A stretch of DNA of 8,618 nt, from contig CAMHMM010000070.1 in the NCBI GenBank assembly GCA_946186215.1, positions 1-8,618 on the forward strand. Direction: 5' to 3'. The first letter of the stretch is position 1; every line of letters begins with the position of its first letter. This DNA is from an uncultured Ruminococcus sp. Lineage in GTDB: Bacteria; Bacillota; Clostridia; Oscillospirales; Ruminococcaceae. The notes under the pieces are model-generated. The model searched no databases and was not told where the DNA came from. It saw only the letters and a list, made by a program, of their open reading frames with translations. Made by a program: the position numbers and the translations under genes. Below, one piece after another: positions 1 through 5,820 of the stretch.

Positions 1-430
1 CAAGAGGGAGCACCTGACCGATAACGCCCGTGCTTGCAACTATTACCTGCTCGGGGGCGATACCCGCCTTATCAGCGACCAGCCTGCACATCGCCACGGC
101 CTTTTCCTCGCCATCGCCGTTGCAGGTGTTGGCATTTCCGGAATTAACGATAACAGCCTTTGCCTTGCCGCCGCTCTTTTCAAGATTGCTCTTTGTCACG
201 ATAACAGGAGCGCCCTTGACCTGGTTTGAGGTATATACGCCCGCAGTATTGCACACAACATCGCTGACAAGCAGCGCGATATCGTTCTTTGTGCTGCTTA
301 CAGGGCTCTCGTTGCCGTCATTGCCCGTTTTCATAGCAGCCTTTATGCCGCAGTACACGCCGCTTGCCTTAAATCCCTTTGCGGCACACACTCCCCCGTC
401 AGCAACGGGGAATTTATTCATGTCATTCAT
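1..430 (-). CDS. argJ: Glutamate/ornithine N-acetyltransferase ArgJ, N-terminal part (runs off the window)
   Basis: ArgJ moves the acetyl group from N-acetylornithine to glutamate (and in bifunctional forms also uses acetyl-CoA), recycling acetyl in arginine synthesis. The first 143 codons are visible: GGVCAAKGFKASGVYCGIK (12-30), VYTSNQVKGAPV (65-76), VNSGNAN (95-101) and VASTGVIG (131-138), whose Thr134-Gly135 correspond to the oxyanion-hole pair. The autocleavage threonine lies beyond the edge. Residues about 34-48 form a Gly/Asn/Ser-rich insertion relative to the compact loop I expect in the family. The start is not settled: ATG at 430 overlaps the phosphatase stop by eight bases, ATG at 421 starts one base after it; neither has a good ribosome binding site, so coupling is likely. 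Confidence 0.93.
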   Translation of the reverse strand, partial: MNDMNKFPVADGGVCAAKGFKASGVYCGIKAAMKTGNDGNESPVSSTKNDIALLVSDVVCNTAGVYTSNQVKGAPVIVTKSNLEKSGGKAKAVIVNSGNANTCNGDGEEKAVAMCRLVADKAGIAPEQVIVASTGVIGQVLPL

Positions 431-1043
431 GGTTTATAACACCGTCCATCATATAGTTCATGGGATATCCCCGCCTTACCGCAAGCTCTACATGAGAGCC
501 CGCATATCTGCCGTCCTCAAAATCGACGCACAGCACATAGGGGAGCATATCAACGAATTCCGCAAAATCGGAATAGGAAAAATCATCTATATACGCGGAA
601 AGGATCACGCCCAGAGCCATCCCGTGTATACCCACTGCAATGCTCTCGCCCTCGTGCCTTTCGATAAGCGAGCGTATTACGGGCAGGACACGCGCCTTCA
701 CATCGTCAAAGCTCTCGCCGCCCTCGCCCTTTACGCTGTGGTCGTTCCACTGCTTTACGATATACTGCGAATAGCTGTCCGTAAGGCCCTTCCAGTTGCC
801 CGACACCCGCTCGTGTATGCCCTTTATCACATTTATCGGCTTATGGGCTGCCATGGCGTAATACTCAAGTGTCTGCGCTGTTCTGATATATTCCGAGGCG
901 TAGACCTTTGCAATATTTTTATCCTCGAGCACCCATGCCACAGCCTGAGAATCCCGTCTGCCGGTGGGCGTGAGCGGGAAATCCGGATTATATCCGCCCG
1001 AGGGATCGGGCTGTGCGTGGCGCACAAAATAGATCCTTGTCAT
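423..1043 (-). CDS. Histidine phosphatase (phosphoglycerate mutase-like) superfamily protein
   Basis: A 206-residue member of the branch-1 histidine phosphatase superfamily, which transfers a phosphoryl group to an active-site histidine. Seen: FVRHAQ with the nucleophile His9 (RHA in place of the common RHG), YASEYIRTAQT with Arg54, HERVSGNWKG with the acid-site Glu78, GESFDDVKARV, and GIHGMA with the second His140. All core catalytic residues are therefore present and an active phosphatase is expected. The substrate cannot be told from sequence; members act on sugar phosphates, phosphoserine, nucleotides or cobalamin precursors. The gene overlaps the argC stop by one base and its stop overlaps the likely argJ start by eight bases, so it is locked into the arginine operon. 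An ATG 16 codons upstream falls inside argC and is rejected. Confidence 0.9.
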   Translation of the reverse strand: MTRIYFVRHAQPDPSGGYNPDFPLTPTGRRDSQAVAWVLEDKNIAKVYASEYIRTAQTLEYYAMAAHKPINVIKGIHERVSGNWKGLTDSYSQYIVKQWNDHSVKGEGGESFDDVKARVLPVIRSLIERHEGESIAVGIHGMALGVILSAYIDDFSYSDFAEFVDMLPYVLCVDFEDGRYAGSHVELAVRRGYPMNYMMDGVINHE

Positions 1044-1993
1044 TACTCGAGCCCCGTGCCCTCGTCTATGCCCATCATGATATTCATGCACTGGACAGCC
1101 GCTCCCGAAGCGCCCTTTCCGAGATTGTCAAGGCGCGAGCAGAGGAGTGCATGATCCTCATTGCCGTAAACGAAGATCTGCAGCTCGTTCGTATCTGCGA
1201 CGGTGTTGGCAAACAGCTCATTCTGTTCATCCATTCCCTCTGCCATAAAGGGCATCACGCGGACAAAGCGTTCGTTCTTGTAATTATTTCTGAGCATCTT
1301 CCAGATATCCTCTGCGGTGCATTTTTTCGCAAGGGTGCGGAGCACGAGAGGGATAGTCACTACCATGCCGTTATAAAAGCTTGCGGTGGAGGGGCAGAAC
1401 ACAGGCGGATAGGTAAGGCCGGAAACGGTCATCATTTCCTTTATGTGCTTGTGTGTCTTGCCGAGGGAGTACATCCTTGTGCTGTCGTACTTGCTGTCCC
1501 TGTTCTCGTCCTCATAGGCAGCGATGAGCTTCTTTCCGCCGCCGCTGTAGCCTGACACTGCATGGCATATCACGGGATGGAACGCTGCAACAAATCCGTT
1601 TTTAACGCAGGGCTGCATCAGCACATTAAATCCGCTGGCATAGCATCCGGGCACCGCTACACGGGGAGCGCCCGCAATGGCTGTGCGCTGCTCGGGGGAA
1701 AGCTCGGGCAGGCCGTACACCCAGCCCTTTGTTGTTCTGTGGGCGGTGGAGGCATCTATTATCCTTGTGCGGTCGTTATCCGCATCCACCAGCTTTACCG
1801 CTTCGACTGCTGCCACATCGGGCAGGCAGAGGAATGTGAAATCCGATTCGTTTATCAGTCTTTTTCTCTCGGCGGTATCCTTGCGAAGCTCCTCGGATAT
1901 CTCCAGAAGCTCTATATCATTCCTGTTTTTGAATCTTTCGGCGATACGAAGGCCTGTTGTGCCTTCCCTGCCGTCTATAAACACCTTATACAT
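1043..1993 (-). CDS. argC: N-acetyl-gamma-glutamyl-phosphate reductase, short type-2 form
   Basis: Reduces N-acetylglutamyl phosphate to the semialdehyde with NADPH, the third step of ornithine/arginine synthesis. Seen in 316 residues: the N-terminal nucleotide-binding pattern VFIDGREGTTG (4-14), the catalytic cysteine C117 in AVPGCYASG (113-121), SGYSGGGKK, and the C-terminal NLGKGASGAAVQ motif. The length and the KVFIDG...GTTGLRI opening identify the shorter type-2 group, not the roughly 345-residue type 1. The ATG at 1993 follows AAAGGTGAG by three bases and starts at the conserved strand; an ATG nine codons earlier is less likely. The TAA stop overlaps the ATG of the phosphatase gene by one base (TAATG), a classic coupling arrangement. 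Confidence 0.95.
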   Translation of the reverse strand: MYKVFIDGREGTTGLRIAERFKNRNDIELLEISEELRKDTAERKRLINESDFTFLCLPDVAAVEAVKLVDADNDRTRIIDASTAHRTTKGWVYGLPELSPEQRTAIAGAPRVAVPGCYASGFNVLMQPCVKNGFVAAFHPVICHAVSGYSGGGKKLIAAYEDENRDSKYDSTRMYSLGKTHKHIKEMMTVSGLTYPPVFCPSTASFYNGMVVTIPLVLRTLAKKCTAEDIWKMLRNNYKNERFVRVMPFMAEGMDEQNELFANTVADTNELQIFVYGNEDHALLCSRLDNLGKGASGAAVQCMNIMMGIDEGTGLE

Positions 1994-2158
1994 AAACTCA
2001 CCTTTCATATCGGTCGGCAATCTTTAAGCTAATTTGCGGGAACCGTTTTGCCTGCAGCCCGGAACATTAATTAAATGAAAAAAGGAACCGGTCAGATCGT
2101 GCGTGAACACCCCGCCCCCTCGCTGTGCCCGATAACTAATAAAGCAGATATCTTGCAT

Positions 2159-2207
2159 CCCCTGAAAGGGGAGGGGGACCGCCGCCTTCAGCGGCGGTGG
2201 TGGGGTT
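2159..2207 (-). repeat. GC-rich palindromic intergenic element after argH
   Basis: Two adjacent hairpins: ACCGCCGC / GCGGCGGT with a 5-base loop (2178-2198), and CCCCT / AGGGG with a GAA loop (2159-2171), flanked by AACCCCACC on the minus-strand 5' side. It starts 14 bases after the argH stop and could serve as a transcript 3' end or stabiliser, though no U-tract follows. From memory the AACCCC...CTCCCCTTTCAGGGG pattern resembles a dispersed element common between genes of gut Clostridia; I cannot confirm this here. The rest of the 228-bp gap down to argC shows an AT-rich patch (about 2062-2090) but no convincing promoter or ARG box. Confidence 0.55.
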
Positions 2208-2221
2208 CTTCACGGCTGCAG

Positions 2222-3601
2222 TCACATATTCTTAAGCTTTGCCTTCAGAAGCTCCACCTGTCTTGCAGCCGCCTCGGGTGCGGGGCCGCCGTCCACATTT
2301 CTCTGCATCACGCAGGTATCAAGGCTGATAGCCTCATACACATCCTCGTCAAAGAGGTCGCAGAGCTTTTTGTATTCAGCGATGGGCAACTCCTCGAGCG
2401 TGGTGTCCAGCTCTATGCAGCGTGCAACGAGAGAGCCTGTTGCCTTGTATGCGCTCCTGAAGGGGAGCCCCTTCTTAACAAGATAATCCGCACAGTCCGT
2501 AGCGTTGATAAATCCTTTTGCAGCCGCACGGCGCATATTGTCCTTGAGAACGGTCATAGTCTCGAACATCGGGATAAATGTAGTAAGGCAGAGCTTTACG
2601 GTGTCAACTGCGTCGAATATCGCTTCCTTGTCCTCCTGCATATCCTTGTTATAGGCAAGGGGAAGATTTTTCATCATGGAGAGCAGTGTCATCAGGTCGC
2701 CGTAAACGCGCCCCGTCTTTCCTCTGATAAGCTCGGTTATATCGGGGTTTTTCTTCTGGGGCATGATAGATGAGCCTGTGGAATAAGCGTCATCCAGCTC
2801 GATGAACTTGAATTCCCATGAGCACCACATTATTATCTCCTCGGAAAATCTTGAAAGGTGCATCATGAGGATGGATATGGCAGATGCCAGCTCACAGCAG
2901 AAATCCCTGTCGGAAACGCCGTCAAGGGAATTGTGCGTGATATCCGCAAAGCCCAGAAGCTCTGCGGTGCGCTTTCTGTTGAGCGGGTATGTGGTGCCCG
3001 CCAGAGCGCAGGAGCCCAGCGGCATTACATCCATTCTCTTTTTGCAGTCCGCGATGCGCTCCATATCCCTTGTGAGCATCTGTGCATAGGCAAGTATGTG
3101 GTGCGCGAAGGTGACAGGCTGCGCTCTCTGCAGATGTGTGTACCCGGGCATAACGGTATAGAAATGCTCCTCGGCCTTTTGTATTATCGCCTCGGTAAGC
3201 TCTCTTATCAGTGCGGATATCTCATCACACTCGCCCTTTAGATAGTGGCGGATATCCACCGCTACCTGATCGTTGCGGCTGCGGGCGGTGTGCAGTCTCT
3301 TTCCCGTGTCGCCCAGTCTCTCTGTGAGCACGGACTCGATGAACATATGGATATCCTCCGCATTGGGATCTATCTCCAGTCTGCCCTCGTCGATATCCGC
3401 AAGTATCTCCTTAAGACCTGCAACTATCTTTTCGCTCTCGCTCTTTTCGATTATGCCCTGCTCGCCGAGCATCGTTGCGTGTGCCACAGAGCCCGCGATA
3501 TCCGATCTGTACATCCTCGCATCGAATTTGATCGATGAATTGAAGTCGTTTACCCTTGAATCTATCTCCTTGGAAAAACGCCCTGCCCACATCATTGCCA
3601 T
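2222..3601 (-). CDS. argH: Argininosuccinate lyase
   Basis: Splits argininosuccinate into arginine and fumarate, the last step of arginine synthesis; a homotetrameric member of the fumarase/aspartase superfamily. Seen in 459 residues: MWAGRFS at the N-terminus, TARSRNDQ (105-112), YTHLQRAQP (154-162) and the superfamily signature GSSIMPQKKNPD (276-287) with the catalytic serine. The reading frame stays open far upstream, but those codons translate a hairpin-rich spacer and are not protein-like. Two nearby ATGs compete; the one chosen lies 9 bases after AGAAGGG, while the other (3610) directly abuts it and would add three residues. Length matches the family (about 457-460). argC follows after a 228-bp gap. 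Confidence 0.96.
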   Translation of the reverse strand: MAMMWAGRFSKEIDSRVNDFNSSIKFDARMYRSDIAGSVAHATMLGEQGIIEKSESEKIVAGLKEILADIDEGRLEIDPNAEDIHMFIESVLTERLGDTGKRLHTARSRNDQVAVDIRHYLKGECDEISALIRELTEAIIQKAEEHFYTVMPGYTHLQRAQPVTFAHHILAYAQMLTRDMERIADCKKRMDVMPLGSCALAGTTYPLNRKRTAELLGFADITHNSLDGVSDRDFCCELASAISILMMHLSRFSEEIIMWCSWEFKFIELDDAYSTGSSIMPQKKNPDITELIRGKTGRVYGDLMTLLSMMKNLPLAYNKDMQEDKEAIFDAVDTVKLCLTTFIPMFETMTVLKDNMRRAAAKGFINATDCADYLVKKGLPFRSAYKATGSLVARCIELDTTLEELPIAEYKKLCDLFDEDVYEAISLDTCVMQRNVDGGPAPEAAARQVELLKAKLKNM

Positions 3602-3628
3602 AGCTTTCATCCCTTCTGTTATCCGGCA

Positions 3629-3769
3629 GCAGGCAGTGCCTGCACCCTCCCGGCGGCGAAACGCCGCTGTTACCCGTATGTTTATTTGTGGGCAACGCCC
3701 ATTTGCAGCTCGGCAGGCAGAGCCTGCACCCGCTCTTATGCTGTTTTGCAGAAAACCGCTCGTCAGCGG
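3629..3769 (-). repeat. Cluster of five miniature hairpins between the pncC-like gene and argH
   Basis: The 190-bp gap holds five short perfect hairpins: 3756-3769 (stem CCGCT, 4-base loop), 3713-3727 (stem GCAGGC, 3-base loop), 3689-3701 (stem TGGGC, 3-base loop), 3653-3667 (stem GCGGCG, AAA loop) and 3629-3643 (stem GCAGGC, 3-base loop). The second and fifth are near-identical over 18-19 bases including the flank. On the minus strand the first is followed by TTTT and might act as a weak terminator for the upstream gene. No promoter is obvious in the gap. The set resembles REP-like intergenic hairpins; function unknown. Confidence 0.55.
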
Positions 3770-3791
3770 CTCGGAAGCTTTATTGTATGCA

Positions 3792-4325
3792 TCAATCTGC
3801 AAGCTCCGTCAGTTCCATGAGCCTTTCCGCCACTGCGCCTGCTGCTGCAAGCTTTCCGTGCAGCCTGTCCGTCTGCGGCGAAGATAATATCCTGTATCCA
3901 TGTACCCGACCGCGTATATCCAGAGCGAAAAATATCTCATTGGGGACGCTGTCGGGGTTGGCGGGATCGGCATTGCTCATCGAGCCCGTTATCCCTATGC
4001 CGATATCCGCAGCATACGCCCTGCGGCAGGCTTTTGCCATTTCCTCGGCTGTACGGACAGAATATACGCCGTATTGTTCTATCGTTTCACGGGGCACGCC
4101 CTGCATTATCTTTGCTTCATTGCTGTATGTGACGAATGCGCCCTTCATCACCGCTGAGGAGCCCTCCGTATCGGTCAGCAGAGAGGCTATCAGCCCCGCG
4201 GTGCAGCTTTCCATCGTGGTTATACTGAGACCTTTTTCTATGAGGCGTTTTGTGATATCCGAATACAGTGTGCGTATGCGTCTGATATCACATTCATTTA
4301 TCACTCCTGTGTGTATCGTTTCCAT
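3792..4325 (-). CDS. CinA C-terminal domain protein (nicotinamide-nucleotide amidohydrolase-like, PncC family)
   Basis: Family knowledge: this domain deamidates nicotinamide mononucleotide to nicotinic acid mononucleotide in NAD salvage. Seen in 177 residues: MESCTAGLIAS with the expected catalytic Ser40, YSNEAK with Tyr67 and Lys72 (the Ser/Tyr/Lys set reported for the family), and GIGITG (109-114). After GITG the usual Gly-Pro-x-Gly-Gly stretch is replaced by SMSNADPANPDSVPNE, so this is a divergent subfamily and substrate choice may differ. It lacks the N-terminal molybdopterin-binding-like domain of full CinA, as stand-alone PncC proteins do. The start is uncertain: the ATG used here has only a weak GCGGGG six bases upstream, whereas a much better AGGAG (4308-4304) precedes an out-of-frame ATG at 4297. 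It lies between argG and argH on the same strand; a link to arginine synthesis is not known. Confidence 0.82.
   Translation of the reverse strand: METIHTGVINECDIRRIRTLYSDITKRLIEKGLSITTMESCTAGLIASLLTDTEGSSAVMKGAFVTYSNEAKIMQGVPRETIEQYGVYSVRTAEEMAKACRRAYAADIGIGITGSMSNADPANPDSVPNEIFFALDIRGRVHGYRILSSPQTDRLHGKLAAAGAVAERLMELTELAD
4238..4297 (-). other. 19-codon out-of-frame ORF with the best ribosome binding site at the pncC-like gene
   Basis: AGGAG, a 6-base spacer and ATG open a 19-codon frame (MNVISDAYAHC...) that ends in TAG and is shifted by one base from the CinA-type frame it overlaps. The peptide itself looks meaningless. Either it is a leader ORF, or a one-base indel just after the original start codon has put the natural ATG out of frame: deleting or adding one position there would give a conventional start about nine codons into the annotated protein. 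Confidence 0.25.
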
Positions 4326-4351
4326 TGTCTGCCCCGCTGTAGTACCCTCTT

Positions 4352-4382
4352 ACATAAAGCAGCACATCACAGGATGTGCTGC
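4352..4382 (-). terminator. Probable intrinsic terminator after argG
   Basis: On the minus strand a perfect 10-bp stem, GCAGCACATC / GATGTGCTGC (4382-4373 and 4368-4359), closes a 4-base CTGT loop and is followed by TTTATGT. The U-tract is short and interrupted, so termination may be partial, allowing read-through into the downstream pncC-like gene, for which I see no clear promoter in the 98-bp gap. Confidence 0.65.
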
Positions 4383-4423
4383 TCACTGTCATTTTGCTTT
4401 TTGTATCTTACCGGCCGTGTGAA

Positions 4424-5656
4424 TTACTTGCCGCGCTTCTGGTCGAGCTTAGCCTTAACATGAGTGGGAAGGCCGAAGATATTGATGAATCCGCCTGCAT
4501 CAGACTGATCGTAAACATTGTCAGCGTCAAATGTTGCAACTTCCTCATCATAGAGAGTGTAGGGAGATGTAACGCCTGCATTCATGACATTGCCCTTGTA
4601 GAGCTTGAGCTTTACATCGCCTGTAACGGTCTCCTGAGTCTTGTCAACGAATGCGGAAAGTGCCTCGCGGAGAGGTGTGAACCACTGGCCGTTGTAAACG
4701 AGATCTGCGAACCTGATGGAGAGATAAGCCTTCATCCTTGTGGTCTCCTTGTCAAGGCAGATAGTCTCGAGTGTATCATGAGCCTTGAAGAGGATGGTTC
4801 CGCCAGGTGTTTCATAAACGCCTCTGGACTTCATGCCGACAAGACGGTTCTCAACGAGATCCATAAGGCCGATGCCGTTTTCGCCGCCGAGCTTGTTGAG
4901 ATAGGAAACGAGGTCTGTGCCGTTCATTTCCTTGCCGTCAACAGCAGTGGGGATACCCTTTTCAAAATGGATGGTAACATAGGTTGCCTTGTCGGGAGCC
5001 TTCTCGGGGGAAACGCCCAGCTCAAGGAAGCCTTCCTTGTTGTACTGAGGCTCGTTTGCAGGATCCTCGAGGTCAAGTCCCTCATGAGAAAGATGCCAGA
5101 TATTCTTATCCTTGGAATAGTTGGTCTCTCTTGTTATACGCAGGGGGATGTTGTGTGCCTCTGCATAGTCGATCTCCTCGTCGCGGGACTTGATGGTCCA
5201 CTCTCTCCAGGGAGCGATAACAGCCATGTCGGGAGCGAATGCCTTGATAGCAAGCTCAAAGCGAACCTGGTCGTTGCCCTTGCCTGTGCAGCCGTGGCAG
5301 ATAGCGTCTGCGCCCTCTGCAATAGCGATCTCTGCGATCCTCTTTGCGATGATAGGTCTTGCGAAGGATGTACCGAGGAGGTACTTGCCCTCGTAGATAG
5401 CGCCTGCCTTGATGGTGGGGTATACATAATCCTGGATGAATTCTTCCTTGAGATCCTCGATATAGAGCTTGGAAGCGCCTGTCTTCTTAGCCTTTTCCTC
5501 GAGACCGTCGAGCTCGGTGCCCTGTCCTACATCAGCGGAAACTGCGATAACCTCACAGTTGTTGTAGTTTTCCTTGAGCCAGGGGATTATGATAGAGGTG
5601 TCCAGACCGCCGGAATAAGCGAGAACGACCTTCTTGATGTTTTCCTTGTTGACCAT
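4424..5656 (-). CDS. argG: Argininosuccinate synthase
   Basis: Joins citrulline and aspartate, using ATP, to give argininosuccinate, the penultimate step of arginine synthesis, in the cytoplasm. Seen in the 410-residue product: the PP-loop ATP-binding motif AYSGGLDTS (13-21), SADVGQG (40-46), the conserved HGCTGKGNDQVRFE (121-134) and APWREW (148-153). Length agrees with the usual 400 or so residues. The open frame extends 12 codons further upstream, but the ATG used here follows a perfect AGGAGG with an 8-base spacer and begins right at the conserved domain, so it is the real start. A strong promoter lies 45 bp upstream and a stable hairpin follows the stop, so argG may be transcribed partly on its own, separately from argH. 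Synthesis and lyase genes are split by a CinA-type gene, while most genomes keep argG and argH adjacent. Confidence 0.96.
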   Translation of the reverse strand: MVNKENIKKVVLAYSGGLDTSIIIPWLKENYNNCEVIAVSADVGQGTELDGLEEKAKKTGASKLYIEDLKEEFIQDYVYPTIKAGAIYEGKYLLGTSFARPIIAKRIAEIAIAEGADAICHGCTGKGNDQVRFELAIKAFAPDMAVIAPWREWTIKSRDEEIDYAEAHNIPLRITRETNYSKDKNIWHLSHEGLDLEDPANEPQYNKEGFLELGVSPEKAPDKATYVTIHFEKGIPTAVDGKEMNGTDLVSYLNKLGGENGIGLMDLVENRLVGMKSRGVYETPGGTILFKAHDTLETICLDKETTRMKAYLSIRFADLVYNGQWFTPLREALSAFVDKTQETVTGDVKLKLYKGNVMNAGVTSPYTLYDEEVATFDADNVYDQSDAGGFINIFGLPTHVKAKLDQKRGK

Positions 5657-5678
5657 TTTGATTACCTCCTGTATGGGT

Positions 5679-5691
5679 TGTTGATTCAACA
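5679..5691. promoter_or_regulatory. 13-bp palindrome at the start of the argG leader
   Basis: TGTTGA, one central base, TCAACA: a perfect interrupted palindrome lying just downstream of the predicted transcription start of argG. Its loop would be too small for a useful RNA hairpin, so a protein operator is the likelier reading. It contains TGAAT on the minus strand, the half-site of an arginine-repressor box, but no full box is present. This is inference from position and symmetry only. Confidence 0.35.
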
Positions 5692-5700
5692 TTATTATCC

Positions 5701-5728
5701 ATTATACTATCAAAAATGCAAAAGTCAA
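5701..5728 (-). promoter_or_regulatory. Sigma-A-type promoter of argG
   Basis: On the minus strand a TTGACT -35 hexamer (5728-5723) is followed by a 16-bp spacer and a perfect TATAAT -10 hexamer (5706-5701). Transcription would start near 5694, giving a leader of roughly 38 bases before argG, too short for a riboswitch or classic attenuator. It lies in the AT-rich gap between nspC and argG and is the best promoter in the window. Confidence 0.8.
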
Positions 5729-5732
5729 GCCA

Positions 5733-5804
5733 TTCTGCATATTTTATCAAAAAATTCACATTTGGCCGCTTTTTTCTGCATATTATACATTTTATTCTGC
5801 ATAT
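5733..5804 (-). repeat. Three exact 10-bp direct repeats upstream of the argG promoter
   Basis: The sequence ATATGCAGAA (minus strand) occurs three times, at 5742-5733, 5783-5774 and 5804-5795. Start-to-start distances are 41 and 21 bp, close to four and two helical turns, so all three could face the same side of the DNA. The nearest copy ends 5 bp upstream of the -35 hexamer. Spacing near 21 bp recalls paired ARG boxes of arginine repressors, but the repeat does not fit the ARG-box consensus. The simplest reading is an operator array for a regulator of argG; a role in nspC mRNA processing is also possible. Confidence 0.55.
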
Positions 5805-5805
5805 G

Positions 5806-5820
5806 ATGTATATTATACAT
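5806..5820. promoter_or_regulatory. Perfect 15-bp interrupted palindrome at the nspC stop codon
   Basis: ATGTATA, one central base, then TATACAT. The last base is shared with the nspC stop codon. A near copy (12 of 13 bases) of its right-hand portion, GCATATTATACAT, lies 30 bp away at 5778-5790. The arrangement looks like a dimer-binding operator, lying about 100 bp upstream of the argG promoter. It resembles an ARG box in base content but the half-sites are 3 bp apart, not the 4 bp of the classic TGNAT-N4-ATNCA pattern. The binding protein is unknown. Confidence 0.4.

Noticed and set aside
30..1154. Plus-strand open frame of 374 codons opposite argJ and the phosphatase gene
   Set aside because: Shadow frame; it spans two real minus-strand genes and has no family features.
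2062..2100. Promoter for argC in the AT-rich patch (TTTAATTAATG region)
   Set aside because: Only weak -10-like matches and no -35 at proper spacing; the T-run there is not preceded by a stable hairpin either, so it is not a terminator.
3629..3769. CRISPR array
   Set aside because: The repeated units are short hairpins of differing sequence with uneven spacing, without constant repeats or unique spacers of uniform length.
3602..3802. N-terminal extension of argH (64-67 codons of open frame upstream)
   Set aside because: The translated stretch is low-complexity Ala/Arg/Gly made from hairpins, overlaps the end of the pncC-like gene, and lies upstream of the ribosome binding site at MxMMWAGRF, the normal family start.
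5657..5700. Riboswitch or T-box leader for argG
   Set aside because: The predicted leader is only about 38 bases, too short, and has no T-box or known riboswitch core.
4376..5806. Long plus-strand open frame (476 codons) opposite argG
   Set aside because: It mirrors argG codon bias on the other strand; its protein is Leu/Cys/Val-rich without recognisable motifs, and argG is unmistakable.
5774..5820. Canonical ArgR/AhrC ARG boxes before argG
   Set aside because: TGCAT...ATACA and TGTAT...ATACA pairs are present but with 3 bp between half-sites; no site meets TGNAT-N4-ATNCA, so I call these only candidate operators.
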